Notes: a model not told the origin generated them from the letters alone. 6,498 nucleotides of DNA from Planctomycetota bacterium (GCA_025355035.1 JANXLS010000637.1:1-6498), one strand, 5' to 3'. Numbered from the stretch's first letter, positions 1 to 5,288 are shown. Numbers and translations are program-made.

Positions 1-110
1 CCCAACGCTTCGTCCGGCTGCAAAGGTTTCATGAATGCCGCGTTGGGTTTTCGTGCAGGAGCCTTTTCCTTCGCCGCTGGTTTCGCTGCCTTCGCTGGTG
101 CTTTCGCCAT
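1..110 (-). CDS. SWIB/MDM2-domain protein, N-terminal fragment (runs off left edge)
   Basis: Reading the minus strand from an ATG at 110-108 gives an open frame to the window edge. Its start is a basic low-complexity tail, MAKAPAKAAKPAAKEK, followed by RKPNAAFMKPLQPDEAL. The Lys/Ala/Pro tail followed by 'PNAAFMKPLxPxxAL' is, from memory, the usual opening of bacterial SWIB-domain proteins (small DNA-associated proteins common in Chlamydiae and Verrucomicrobia). The SWIB fold itself lies mostly outside the window. The start is supported by a consensus SD, AGGAGG, at 124-119 on the minus strand with an 8-nt spacer. The basic tail suggests nucleic-acid binding in the cytoplasm, possibly in chromatin-like compaction, but that role is inferred. 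A histone H1-like basic tail on another domain is the main alternative. Confidence 0.82.
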   Translation of the reverse strand, partial: MAKAPAKAAKPAAKEKAPARKPNAAFMKPLQPDEAL

Positions 111-156
111 GCTGGAACCCTCCTAAAAAAATGGTTGAATCCGAAACTCCGGAACA

Positions 157-173
157 CCGGCTACAGGAGCCGG
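157..173. repeat. Short GC-rich palindrome, REP-like
   Basis: CCGGCT (157-162) and AGCCGG (168-173) are perfect inverted repeats around a 5-nt ACAGG loop. The element would lie in the 5' leader of the minus-strand SWIB gene. Sequences of the 'GTAGGAGCCGGC' type are, to my knowledge, common dispersed intergenic palindromes in environmental genomes. A distantly similar stretch (CAAGCCGGTCCTACG) occurs near 4813-4827. Function is unknown. Confidence 0.35.
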
Positions 174-377
174 CTTCTGGAACCATGCTTACTATGCTCT
201 TTTTCATAGGAGAGTCAATGATTCCAAGAGGGAAAATCGGCTATTTAGGCAATTTTGATGATAAAAATGTGAGAAAAATCGCAAGAAAGGCTCAATTTTG
301 GCGAAATACGGTGAGCCAGCGTTATTTTGGGCTTTCGCTGCCACAATGGTAAACAGCATCGCGAGGAGGACTTTTTT

Positions 378-398
378 GTGAAGACGCTGGAATTTTAG
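378..398 (+). CDS. Possible six-residue leader peptide (MKTLEF)
   Basis: A very strong SD, AGGAGG at 364-369, is followed after 8 nt by GTG at 378. The frame reads M-K-T-L-E-F and stops at TAG 396-398. The coding part overlaps the left arm and loop of the hairpin at 381-406, upstream of the PDZ gene. Strong SD, tiny frame and overlapping hairpin together resemble an attenuator leader. No run of regulatory codons is present, so no sensed amino acid can be named. It could equally be chance. Confidence 0.25.
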   Translation: MKTLEF

Positions 399-408
399 CG
401 CGTCTTTT
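381..408 (+). terminator. Terminator- or attenuator-like hairpin upstream of the PDZ gene
   Basis: AAGACGC (381-387) pairs perfectly with GCGTCTT (400-406) across a 12-nt loop, and the 3' arm runs into TTTT (405-408). The T-run is short and partly inside the stem, so termination would be weak. It lies about 57 bases before the PDZ gene start and could attenuate readthrough into it. Confidence 0.35.
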
Positions 409-464
409 CAACGTTGTTGGGAGCGAAAAAGCGAAACGTATTTTTAGGAAAAAGGAGAAGAGTT

Positions 465-1262
465 ATGACGCGCTCAAAACACATTCAGTCATTTATTGTT
501 GCGACAGCGATCGCTTTTTGTGCGTTCACATCGTCCGGAAATTCCGTCGCTGCGGAAGAACTGAAACCGGATGCAGACGCCAAAATCAAGAAGCTTGAAG
601 AGCACGTGAAACTGTTGGAAAAACGGATCACGGATTTGGAAGCGGATGCGGCCCGCCCACCGCGCGCAATGCAGACGCCGGGAAATCGGTTGGGATTTCG
701 AGCGGACGATTTCAATTCGATGTTCGAACAATTGCGCAAACAAATGATGGAAAATAATGACGGTCAGTTTGAATTCAGTTTCCCGGCCGTTCCACATGTT
801 GGGCCGAATGTGGGGCCAAACGGCAATGCGCTGCAGCGCGGTGGGAAGCCGACCTTGGGAGTCGGTGTCGATGAAGTCAGCGACGACCTGAAGAAGCGAT
901 TCAAGAACGATATTAAAGAGGGTGCGTTCGTGATGAATGTCTATCCAAATTCGCCGGCGGAGAAAGCTGGAATTGCGGTAGGCGATGCGATCACGGCGTT
1001 TGACGATAAACCCGTGACGTCGCCGAAAGTGTTGATCGACGCAGTGAAGACAACAGCGAAAGGTTCGCACGATATTTTACTTTCGCGGCATGGCGAACTC
1101 TTGAAATTCAAAGTCGAGTTGCCCGCTCCGCAAACGGCGCAGAACGATTCGATCGCAGATCCGAACGAAGACAATGTATCGCCGCAGCCGAGGCGACAAC
1201 ACTTTGACAATTCGAAAGCACAGAAGCCCAAAGATGACGCGTCGGATTTATACACTTTTTAA
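465..1262 (+). CDS. Exported coiled-coil plus PDZ-domain protein
   Basis: Predicted 265 residues. The ATG at 465 is preferred over the in-frame ATG at 414 because AAGGAG sits just upstream (452-457) and the protein then begins with a clean signal peptide: basic MTRSK, a hydrophobic core (about 9-22), and a likely signal peptidase I cut after VAA (28-30). Residues 35-62 form a heptad-like charged coiled coil (IKKLEEHVKLLEKRITDLEA). A Gly/Pro/Asn-rich linker follows, then one PDZ domain at about 128-219 with the carboxylate-binding loop at TLGVGV (129-134) and the NSPAEKAGIAVGDAI segment typical of HtrA-type PDZ domains. No trypsin-like protease domain is present, so this is not a DegP enzyme. 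It is probably a periplasmic or outer-membrane-associated scaffold or adaptor. The C-terminus is polar and ends DLYTF, whose aromatic end could be a PDZ ligand (speculation). The substrate or partner is unknown. Confidence 0.85.
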   Translation: MTRSKHIQSFIVATAIAFCAFTSSGNSVAAEELKPDADAKIKKLEEHVKLLEKRITDLEADAARPPRAMQTPGNRLGFRADDFNSMFEQLRKQMMENNDGQFEFSFPAVPHVGPNVGPNGNALQRGGKPTLGVGVDEVSDDLKKRFKNDIKEGAFVMNVYPNSPAEKAGIAVGDAITAFDDKPVTSPKVLIDAVKTTAKGSHDILLSRHGELLKFKVELPAPQTAQNDSIADPNEDNVSPQPRRQHFDNSKAQKPKDDASDLYTF

Positions 1263-1281
1263 CGTTGCGCATCGCGATATC

Positions 1282-1309
1282 TTGACATCGTTCACTGACG
1301 GATTACGAT
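1282..1309 (+). promoter_or_regulatory. Sigma-70-like promoter for the candidate selenoprotein
   Basis: A perfect -35 hexamer TTGACA (1282-1287) is followed after 16 nt by TACGAT (1304-1309), a 4/6 match to the -10 box. Transcription would begin about seven bases downstream, at or next to the ATG at 1316. This suggests a leaderless or near-leaderless mRNA, consistent with the absence of an SD before that ATG. Confidence 0.45.
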
Positions 1310-1315
1310 AGCGGC

Positions 1316-1573
1316 ATGAAGAAGTTCGCGTGGGTCGTCACTGTCGCCGGATCGCTGCTGCTCGTCATGAGCCAAAGCGCTCTAGCGTGTCCTGGGTGAA
1401 GTGCTGCCATGGGGTCCCAGGCTGGGACCTCCCAGGAAGCCTTGTGGGGACGTTCATTCAGCATCAGCATCTATTTCATGCTGTTTGTAATTCACGTGCT
1501 GATCGGAACAGCGATTTATAAAGTTTATAAAATGATCAAGGCCGAAGAAAAACGCTACGCGAAGGTCAAGTAG
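1316..1573 (+). CDS. Candidate selenoprotein: small membrane protein with a CPGU motif (in-frame TGA at 1397-1399)
   Basis: Reading from ATG 1316 gives 27 codons ending ALACPG, then TGA (1397-1399), then 57 more open codons in the same frame to TAG at 1571-1573. Read with selenocysteine at the TGA, the product has 85 residues. It has a signal peptide (MKKFAWVVTVAGSLLLVM...) with an AxA cleavage site (A22-L-A24), leaving a mature N-terminus beginning Cys25-Pro-Gly-Sec28. A short polar stretch follows, then a transmembrane helix at about 48-68 (SISIYFMLFVIHVLIGTAIY) and a Lys/Arg-rich tail ending at 85. By the positive-inside rule the CxxU redox motif would face the periplasm and the tail the cytoplasm. 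From memory, short 'LACPGC' membrane proteins of this layout exist in several phyla, some near cytochrome oxidase genes; here Sec would replace the second Cys. The SECIS-like hairpin directly downstream supports recoding. TGA is not recoded generally, since accB ends in TGA. The alternative is a nonsense-mutated pseudogene. Function is inferred as thiol/selenol redox or metal handling. Confidence 0.68.
1411..1431 (+). promoter_or_regulatory. Bacterial SECIS-like hairpin just after the TGA codon
   Basis: The core GGTCCCA-GGC-TGGGACC is a perfect 7-bp stem (1413-1419 with 1423-1429). A G·U and a G-C pair below extend it to 9 bp (1411-1431). The 3-nt loop starts with GG. Twenty bases separate the TGA from the first loop G (1420). 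Published bacterial SECIS rules, as I recall them, ask for an apical loop of about 3-14 nt with G in its first two positions, 16-37 nt from the UGA; this hairpin satisfies them. A further outer pairing is possible between TCCTGGG (1390-1396), which abuts the TGA, and CCCAGGA (1431-1437). SelB would bind this structure in the mRNA to deliver Sec-tRNA. Confidence 0.62.
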
Positions 1574-1601
1574 AGCGCGATTCGTTTGAAACAACGTTCT
1601 T

Positions 1602-1632
1602 AAAACTTCAGGCGAATGCTTGGAGTTTTTTT
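1602..1632 (+). terminator. Rho-independent terminator after the candidate selenoprotein
   Basis: The left arm AAAACTTCAGGC (1602-1613) pairs with GCTTGGAGTTTT (1618-1629), with two G·U wobbles, around the loop GAAT (1614-1617). A run of seven T follows (1626-1632). It lies 28 bases after the TAG of the selenoprotein and between convergent genes. On the opposite strand it leaves only a TTTT arm, so it may also weakly end the transferase transcript, whose stop is at 1662-1664. Its presence argues that the 3' part of the selenoprotein frame is a genuine transcribed gene end. Confidence 0.7.
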
Positions 1633-1661
1633 ATGGGCAAACTGATTGAGGGTGTCTTCCT

Positions 1662-2720
1662 TTACTTTTCCCGCGATTTCTTCAATCCCGCACGTTCCAG
1701 CAGCGCGATGATAGTCAGCACCATAAGCGCCTGCACAATCACCAGCATCCCGTTCGTTTCAGACAATTTCCCCAGCATCGTCGCCGAGAATCCGATCGCC
1801 AGACACGCCAGATGGATCGTCCCCACAGCCGTCTGTCGCGTCATCCCCAAATCCACCAGCCGATGCGAAAAATGCGACGTGTCGCCTTTCATCACCGGTC
1901 GCCCTTCCTGCAACCGGATCAATATGACCGACCCCGTGTCGTACAGCGGAATCGCCAGCACCAGCAGCGGCACACCGATCGCCAGATGCGACGGCCCCGA
2001 ATCGCGATAATACGTCACTAGCACTGTGAAACATGCCATCAAATACCCGCACAACAATGATCCGGCATCCCCGAGAAAAATCGACGCTGGCGACCGGTTG
2101 TAATAAAAAAATCCAGCCGCCGCGCCCGACAGCGCCGTCAACGTCACCGTATCCGTCCACTGTCCACTCTCCGACGCCACAAGCGCCAGCATCGCAGCCG
2201 AAATCGCCACCGTTCCCGAACACAAACCATCCATATTATCCAGCAGATTAAAACTGTTCGTAATCAGCGTGATCCAAATCACCGTCACGCATTTCATCAC
2301 CCAATTGTCGCCGATAAACGCCGTGATCCGCACCCCGCCCGCCACCGTGCATACGGCAATTGCCAATTGCAGCACCAACTTCGTCACCGCCGAAAGCCGA
2401 TACGTATCGTCCACCAACCCGATCACCAAAATCGCCAGAGCTCCCAGCGCCACATAAATCAGCGTTCCATATTCCGGAGCATCCGCATCCTGCGGAAACA
2501 ACGTCCACCGTTGCGCCGCATACCACGTCCCGCCCAGCGTCAAGACAAGCGCCGTCGCCACAGCGATCCCGCCGCCATAAGCAATCTCGCGCGAATGAAT
2601 CTTCCGCTCCCCCGGCTTATCCACAAACCCAGCCCTCGTCGCCCATCGACGAACAAGCGGAGTCGCCATCAGCGAAAGCCCAAACGCCACAAGCGCTATC
2701 ACAAAAAAATTCAGTTCCAA
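1662..2720 (-). CDS. WecA/TagO-type undecaprenyl-phosphate N-acetylhexosaminyl-1-phosphate transferase
   Basis: This is an integral membrane enzyme of glycosyltransferase family 4 (MraY-like), 352 residues from TTG 2720. It transfers a HexNAc-1-phosphate from a UDP-sugar to polyprenyl phosphate at the inner membrane, starting O-antigen, teichoic-acid-like or other surface glycan synthesis. About ten hydrophobic helices are visible. Motifs in order: KPGERKIHSREIAYGGGIA (35-53), the Asp pair GLVDD (101-105), NSFNLLDNMDGLCSG (155-169), FLGDAGSLLCGY (215-226), and the cytoplasmic SHFSHRLVDLG motif (282-292) corresponding to the family's His loop. These fit WecA/RgpG/TagO rather than MraY, which carries different signatures. 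The exact sugar cannot be read from sequence. TTG 2720 is preferred over TTG 2735 because GGGGAG lies 7 nt upstream. The gene stands alone, with no other glycan genes nearby in the window. Confidence 0.92.
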   Translation of the reverse strand: MELNFFVIALVAFGLSLMATPLVRRWATRAGFVDKPGERKIHSREIAYGGGIAVATALVLTLGGTWYAAQRWTLFPQDADAPEYGTLIYVALGALAILVIGLVDDTYRLSAVTKLVLQLAIAVCTVAGGVRITAFIGDNWVMKCVTVIWITLITNSFNLLDNMDGLCSGTVAISAAMLALVASESGQWTDTVTLTALSGAAAGFFYYNRSPASIFLGDAGSLLCGYLMACFTVLVTYYRDSGPSHLAIGVPLLVLAIPLYDTGSVILIRLQEGRPVMKGDTSHFSHRLVDLGMTRQTAVGTIHLACLAIGFSATMLGKLSETNGMLVIVQALMVLTIIALLERAGLKKSREK

Positions 2721-2827
2721 TCGTACACTCCCCAACCTTGCTTTAACGTTGAACCCTCTTACCCTTCTACGCGCGACCCTCGTCTACTTCCTGCCCAAAA
2801 AAGAATTTTTAAAAAGTATTCCGTTCC

Positions 2828-2849
2828 TGCCGTTCTTTGCGCCTTTGCG
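2828..2849 (-). repeat. GCAAAG-unit intergenic repeat, copy 1
   Basis: The 22 bases here match 3584-3605 at 21 of 22 positions (single C/T difference) and consist of CTTTGCG units, that is CGCAAAG on the minus strand. The copy lies between the transferase and Clp_N genes. The rest of 2721-2983 shows no gene; it has an A/T-rich patch near 2798-2820 and must hold the two divergent promoters, which I cannot place with confidence. Confidence 0.6.
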
Positions 2850-2983
2850 ATAAACACCAGGGCGCTAAGACCGCAGAGTCGATGTTCATTTTTCACAAAA
2901 TGACAAATGGACAACTGATTTTCCGCCCCGTAAGATGGCCCTTCGAATTTGAGTTTCGTCCCAACATCATCGAGGATCCTCCG

Positions 2984-3412
2984 TTGGCAGTGCAGAACCT
3001 CAGCGACCAATTCACGCCCGAAGGCGCAGCCGTCATCGAACGCGCCAAGGAACACGCGCGCAAATACAAACATTCGCACATCTCTCCCGAACACCTGCTT
3101 CTTAGCATAGTCGAAGTCGGTGGACCCGAAGCGCTCAAGATCTTACAGCGCGGTCGAGCGACACCGGCCCAAGTGACTCTGCTCATCCAGCATCATCTGC
3201 GCGAAGGCGATAACAACATCCCCGCCGACCAATTGAATTTCAGCGAACGCGGCAAACGCGTACTCGAAGCCGCCCGGCTCGAAAGCGTCCGCGTCCAATC
3301 CCCACACATCGAACCCCGCCACATCCTCCTCGGCCTCAGCAAAGTCCACAACACCGTCGCCGCCGCCGTCCTCGGAGCCGTCGACCTCAAAGGAGATGAA
3401 GCATTTAGCTAG
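2984..3412 (+). CDS. Stand-alone Clp_N-domain protein (ClpA/B/C N-terminal-like)
   Basis: Predicted 142 residues from TTG 2984. Two tandem Clp N-terminal repeats are visible: residues about 9-72 (QFTPEGAAVIERAKEHARKY, then HSHISPEHLLLSIV) and about 86-135 (FSERGKRVLEAARLES, then SPHIEPRHILLGLS). In ClpA/B/C this double repeat sits before the AAA+ modules and binds substrates or adaptors. Here the protein ends in a TAG at 3410-3412 with no Walker motifs, so it has no unfoldase activity of its own. By analogy with free-standing Clp_N proteins such as plant ClpT, it may modulate a Clp machine (inference). TTG 2984 is chosen because GAGGA lies 7 nt upstream and the protein then starts at the domain. 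In-frame ATGs at 2900 and 2882 lack an SD, and a frame start at TTG 2837 would lie inside a repeat. Confidence 0.83.
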   Translation: MAVQNLSDQFTPEGAAVIERAKEHARKYKHSHISPEHLLLSIVEVGGPEALKILQRGRATPAQVTLLIQHHLREGDNNIPADQLNFSERGKRVLEAARLESVRVQSPHIEPRHILLGLSKVHNTVAAAVLGAVDLKGDEAFS

Positions 3413-3470
3413 AATTAAATCGATGGGTTTATTGTAATTTTGTAACCGTTCAGCCCTATCAAAAGATGTC

Positions 3471-3500
3471 TCTCGCAAAGACGCAAAGGCGCAAAGAAAA
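3471..3500 (+). repeat. GCAAAG-unit repeat, copy 2 (left arm of an inverted pair)
   Basis: Tandem CGCAAAG units (TCTCGCAAAGACGCAAAGGC and onward) lie in the gap after the Clp_N gene. They are inverted relative to the copies at 3584-3614 and 2828-2849. Together with copy 3 they bracket about 85 bases of AT-rich sequence. Similar 'CTTTGCGTCTTTGCGCC' strings are, to my knowledge, dispersed in many genomes, including Verrucomicrobiota. Confidence 0.6.
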
Positions 3501-3583
3501 GAAGAGTTTAAAAACCGTTTATGCTCAAGAATACATTTTAAACAGTCAAGACTTAGGACGTGTCATTTTCCCCGTCTTTTCCT

Positions 3584-3614
3584 TGCCGTTCTTTGCGTCT
3601 TTGCGCTTTGCGAA
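3584..3614 (-). repeat. GCAAAG-unit repeat, copy 3 (right arm of the inverted pair)
   Basis: CTTTGCG units at 3591-3612 preceded by TGCCGTT, matching copy 1 closely and copy 2 in inverted orientation. It ends 29 bases before the peptidase start chosen here, so any frame extended upstream of 3644 would translate the repeat. In RNA the two arms could form a long imperfect hairpin spanning about 3471-3614. Confidence 0.6.
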
Positions 3615-3643
3615 AGGCAAAAACGGTTACCGGAGTTCTCTCT

Positions 3644-4744
3644 TTGCACCTTCCCCCCGCCGAACTCGCCCGTCGCCTCAGCCGTTTCCACGACGTTCTT
3701 CTCGAACGCGAGATCCATGCCGCGTTGATCGTCGATCCCAAAAATGTCCGCTACCTCTCCGGCTTCACCGGCGAAGACAGCGCGCTTCTCGTCACCCAAC
3801 ACGAACGCTTTCTCCTCACCGATTTCCGTTTCATCCACGAAGCCGCCGAATCCGCCAAAGGCTGGACGGTCGTCACCGAACCGCTCGGCCTGATGGAAAA
3901 AGCCGGCGCGGTCGCCCGCAAATGCCGCGTCAAAACCCTGGCCATCGAACCCGGTGCCATGCGCCTCACCGACCTGCCGCCGCTTCGCAAAGCGGCTGGA
4001 AAGATAAAACTCAAACAAGAACATTGCATGGTCGCCGAACTCCGCCTCGCCAAAAGCGACTGGGAAGTCAACTGCATCGAAAGTGCCCTGCGCATCCAGG
4101 AAACATCCTTCAACAGAGTCTGCTCAACTCTCGCCGACGGTAGCACCGAACGCGATGTCGCCGCTGCGTTGCGCCATGATATGGTCCTCTCCGGTGCCGA
4201 TGACCAAGCCTTCGACACCCTCGTTCAATTCGGTCTCAACTCCAGTATTCCCCATGGCCGCCCAACCCAACGTCTCCTTAAAAAAGCCAGCATCGTCCTC
4301 ATCGATTGGGGCGCAAAATGCGCCGGTTACCACACAGACTTGACGCGCACTTTTTTTTGGGGTAAAATATCATCTCATTTGCTGAAGTTGCATTCGGTCG
4401 TGTTCGAAGCGCATCATGCGTTGATCGCGCGTATCGCGCCCGGCGTGGCACTGGCGGATGTGGATCAAGCCGCTCACGCGGTGATTGACAAGGCCGGCTT
4501 CAAAACCGGGTTTTGCCATTCGACGGGCCACGGAATCGGTCTCGACTTGCACGAGTATCCGGCCATTTCCGGGCACGCGAAGGGCGTTGTGCGCGAAGGC
4601 ATGGTGCTGGCCGTCGAACCGGGCGTCTATCTTCCCGGCGTGGCAGGCATTCGCGTCGAGGATATCGTTTTGGTGACTCGGATGGGCTGCCGCGTGTTGA
4701 GCCGCTTGAAATATGGTTCGCGTTGGGACGGCAGCAACGACTAG
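3644..4744 (+). CDS. M24-family Xaa-Pro peptidase (PepP/PepQ-like)
   Basis: Predicted 366 residues, the usual size for a bacterial Xaa-Pro aminopeptidase or dipeptidase, cytoplasmic. It removes N-terminal residues before proline or splits Xaa-Pro dipeptides. The creatinase-type N-domain spans about 5-130 (HAALIVDPKNVRYLSGFTGE near 25-44). The pita-bread catalytic domain contains all five metal ligands: Asp221 and Asp232 (IDWGAKCAGYHTDLTRTF), His296 (STGHGIGLDLHEYP), Glu325 (GMVLAVEPGVYLPG) and Glu339 (GIRVEDIVLVT), plus the substrate-side PHGRPT (203-208). TTG 3644 is preferred because GGAG (3632-3635) lies 8 nt upstream and the protein then starts MHLPPAELARRLSRF. A frame start at GTG 3560 would translate the repeat at 3584-3614. 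It is followed by accB and accC in the same direction. Codon style shifts after about 4375, but the frame and domain stay intact. PepP versus PepQ specificity cannot be decided. Confidence 0.92.
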   Translation: MHLPPAELARRLSRFHDVLLEREIHAALIVDPKNVRYLSGFTGEDSALLVTQHERFLLTDFRFIHEAAESAKGWTVVTEPLGLMEKAGAVARKCRVKTLAIEPGAMRLTDLPPLRKAAGKIKLKQEHCMVAELRLAKSDWEVNCIESALRIQETSFNRVCSTLADGSTERDVAAALRHDMVLSGADDQAFDTLVQFGLNSSIPHGRPTQRLLKKASIVLIDWGAKCAGYHTDLTRTFFWGKISSHLLKLHSVVFEAHHALIARIAPGVALADVDQAAHAVIDKAGFKTGFCHSTGHGIGLDLHEYPAISGHAKGVVREGMVLAVEPGVYLPGVAGIRVEDIVLVTRMGCRVLSRLKYGSRWDGSND

Positions 4745-4755
4745 ATTTTGGGAAA

Positions 4756-4776
4756 GAGTGCGCGGCACGTGCGCTC
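4756..4776 (+). other. Intercistronic hairpin between the peptidase and accB
   Basis: GAGTGCGC (4756-4763) pairs with GTGCGCTC (4769-4776), with two G·U wobbles, around a GGCAC loop. No T-run follows, so it is not an intrinsic terminator. In the 88-base gap it may affect mRNA stability or processing, or be chance. Confidence 0.35.
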
Positions 4777-4832
4777 AATTGGGGTTGGATCAATAGGGAG
4801 CGGATTGGCGCAAGCCGGTCCTACGACTGACG

Positions 4833-5288
4833 ATGGATTTAGAGAAAGTCGAAAAACTGATCGGGCTGATGAAGCAATACGAACTCGGCGAGCTGCGCGT
4901 CTCCGACAAGGACTGGGAGTTCTCCGCACGCCGCGGCGACCGTCCGCAGGCTCAACAGCCCTTCATGATCGCATCGCCCATCTCGGTCCCGGCCGCTTCC
5001 GGCATCATTCAAGCCGTCGCTGAACCCGCCATTCCGGTCGCGTCGAACCTTAAGGAAGTCACCGCGCCGATCGTCGGCACGTTTTACCGTCAGCCCGCTC
5101 CGGATCAGCCCGTATTTAAAGAAGTTGGCGATCACGTTAATCCCGAAGATGTCATCTGCATCGTCGAAGCCATGAAAGTCATGAATGAAATCAAGGCCGG
5201 CGTCAGCGGTAAAATCAAAAAAATTCTCCTCGAGAATGCCTCGCCCGTCGAGTACGGCCAGGTGCTTTTCCTTGTGGAGGCTGGTTGA
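4833..5288 (+). CDS. accB: Biotin carboxyl carrier protein of acetyl-CoA carboxylase
   Basis: Predicted 151 residues, typical for bacterial BCCP. AccB carries the biotin that AccC carboxylates and that the AccA/AccD carboxyltransferase uses to make malonyl-CoA, the committed step of fatty-acid synthesis in the cytoplasm. The N-terminal helix (MDLEKVEKLIGLMKQYELGE) and LRVSDKDWEFSARR strand are the usual BCCP N-domain. An Ala/Pro-rich linker spans about 35-70. The biotinyl domain (about 75-150) contains the thumb segment TFYRQPAPDQPV (83-94) found in E. coli-type BCCP, and the biotinylation site EAMKVMNEI with Lys115 as the acceptor. ATG 4833 gives the full family N-terminus, although no good SD precedes it. 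It lies 88 bases after the peptidase and 79 bases before accC, probably in one operon. Confidence 0.96.
   Translation: MDLEKVEKLIGLMKQYELGELRVSDKDWEFSARRGDRPQAQQPFMIASPISVPAASGIIQAVAEPAIPVASNLKEVTAPIVGTFYRQPAPDQPVFKEVGDHVNPEDVICIVEAMKVMNEIKAGVSGKIKKILLENASPVEYGQVLFLVEAG

Larger units (their letters stand above)
111..464. other. Divergent intergenic region between the SWIB gene and the PDZ gene
   Basis: No convincing full-length gene is seen here. The region is AT-rich between about 225 and 330, unlike its surroundings, and must carry promoters for both divergent genes. One weak sigma-70-like candidate for the plus strand is TTGGCG at 298-303 and TTATTT at 322-327 with an 18-nt spacer. It also contains a short GC palindrome (157-173), a strong SD followed by a six-codon frame (364-398), and a hairpin with a T-run (381-408), listed separately. 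Confidence 0.5.

Noticed and set aside
35..352. 105-residue plus-strand frame
   Set aside because: Its first third is antisense to the SWIB gene, which has a consensus SD; the rest crosses intergenic AT-rich sequence with no domain features.
1397..1399. TGA read as Trp or Gly through a variant genetic code
   Set aside because: accB ends with TGA at the exact family C-terminus, so TGA works as a stop in this genome.
1330..1521. 63-residue plus-strand frame over the selenoprotein gene
   Set aside because: Different frame, no SD, composition without domain features. The frame starting at 1316 gives signal peptide, CPGU and transmembrane helix.
3471..3500. GCAAAG units as a CRISPR array
   Set aside because: Units are only 7-9 bases and directly adjacent, with no unique spacers and no cas genes.
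3466..4143. 225-residue Arg/Pro-rich plus-strand frame
   Set aside because: It starts inside the GCAAAG repeat and is an out-of-frame shadow of the peptidase.
4345..4375. Possible frameshift at the T8G4 tract in the peptidase
   Set aside because: The frame and M24 motifs continue correctly on both sides of the tract.
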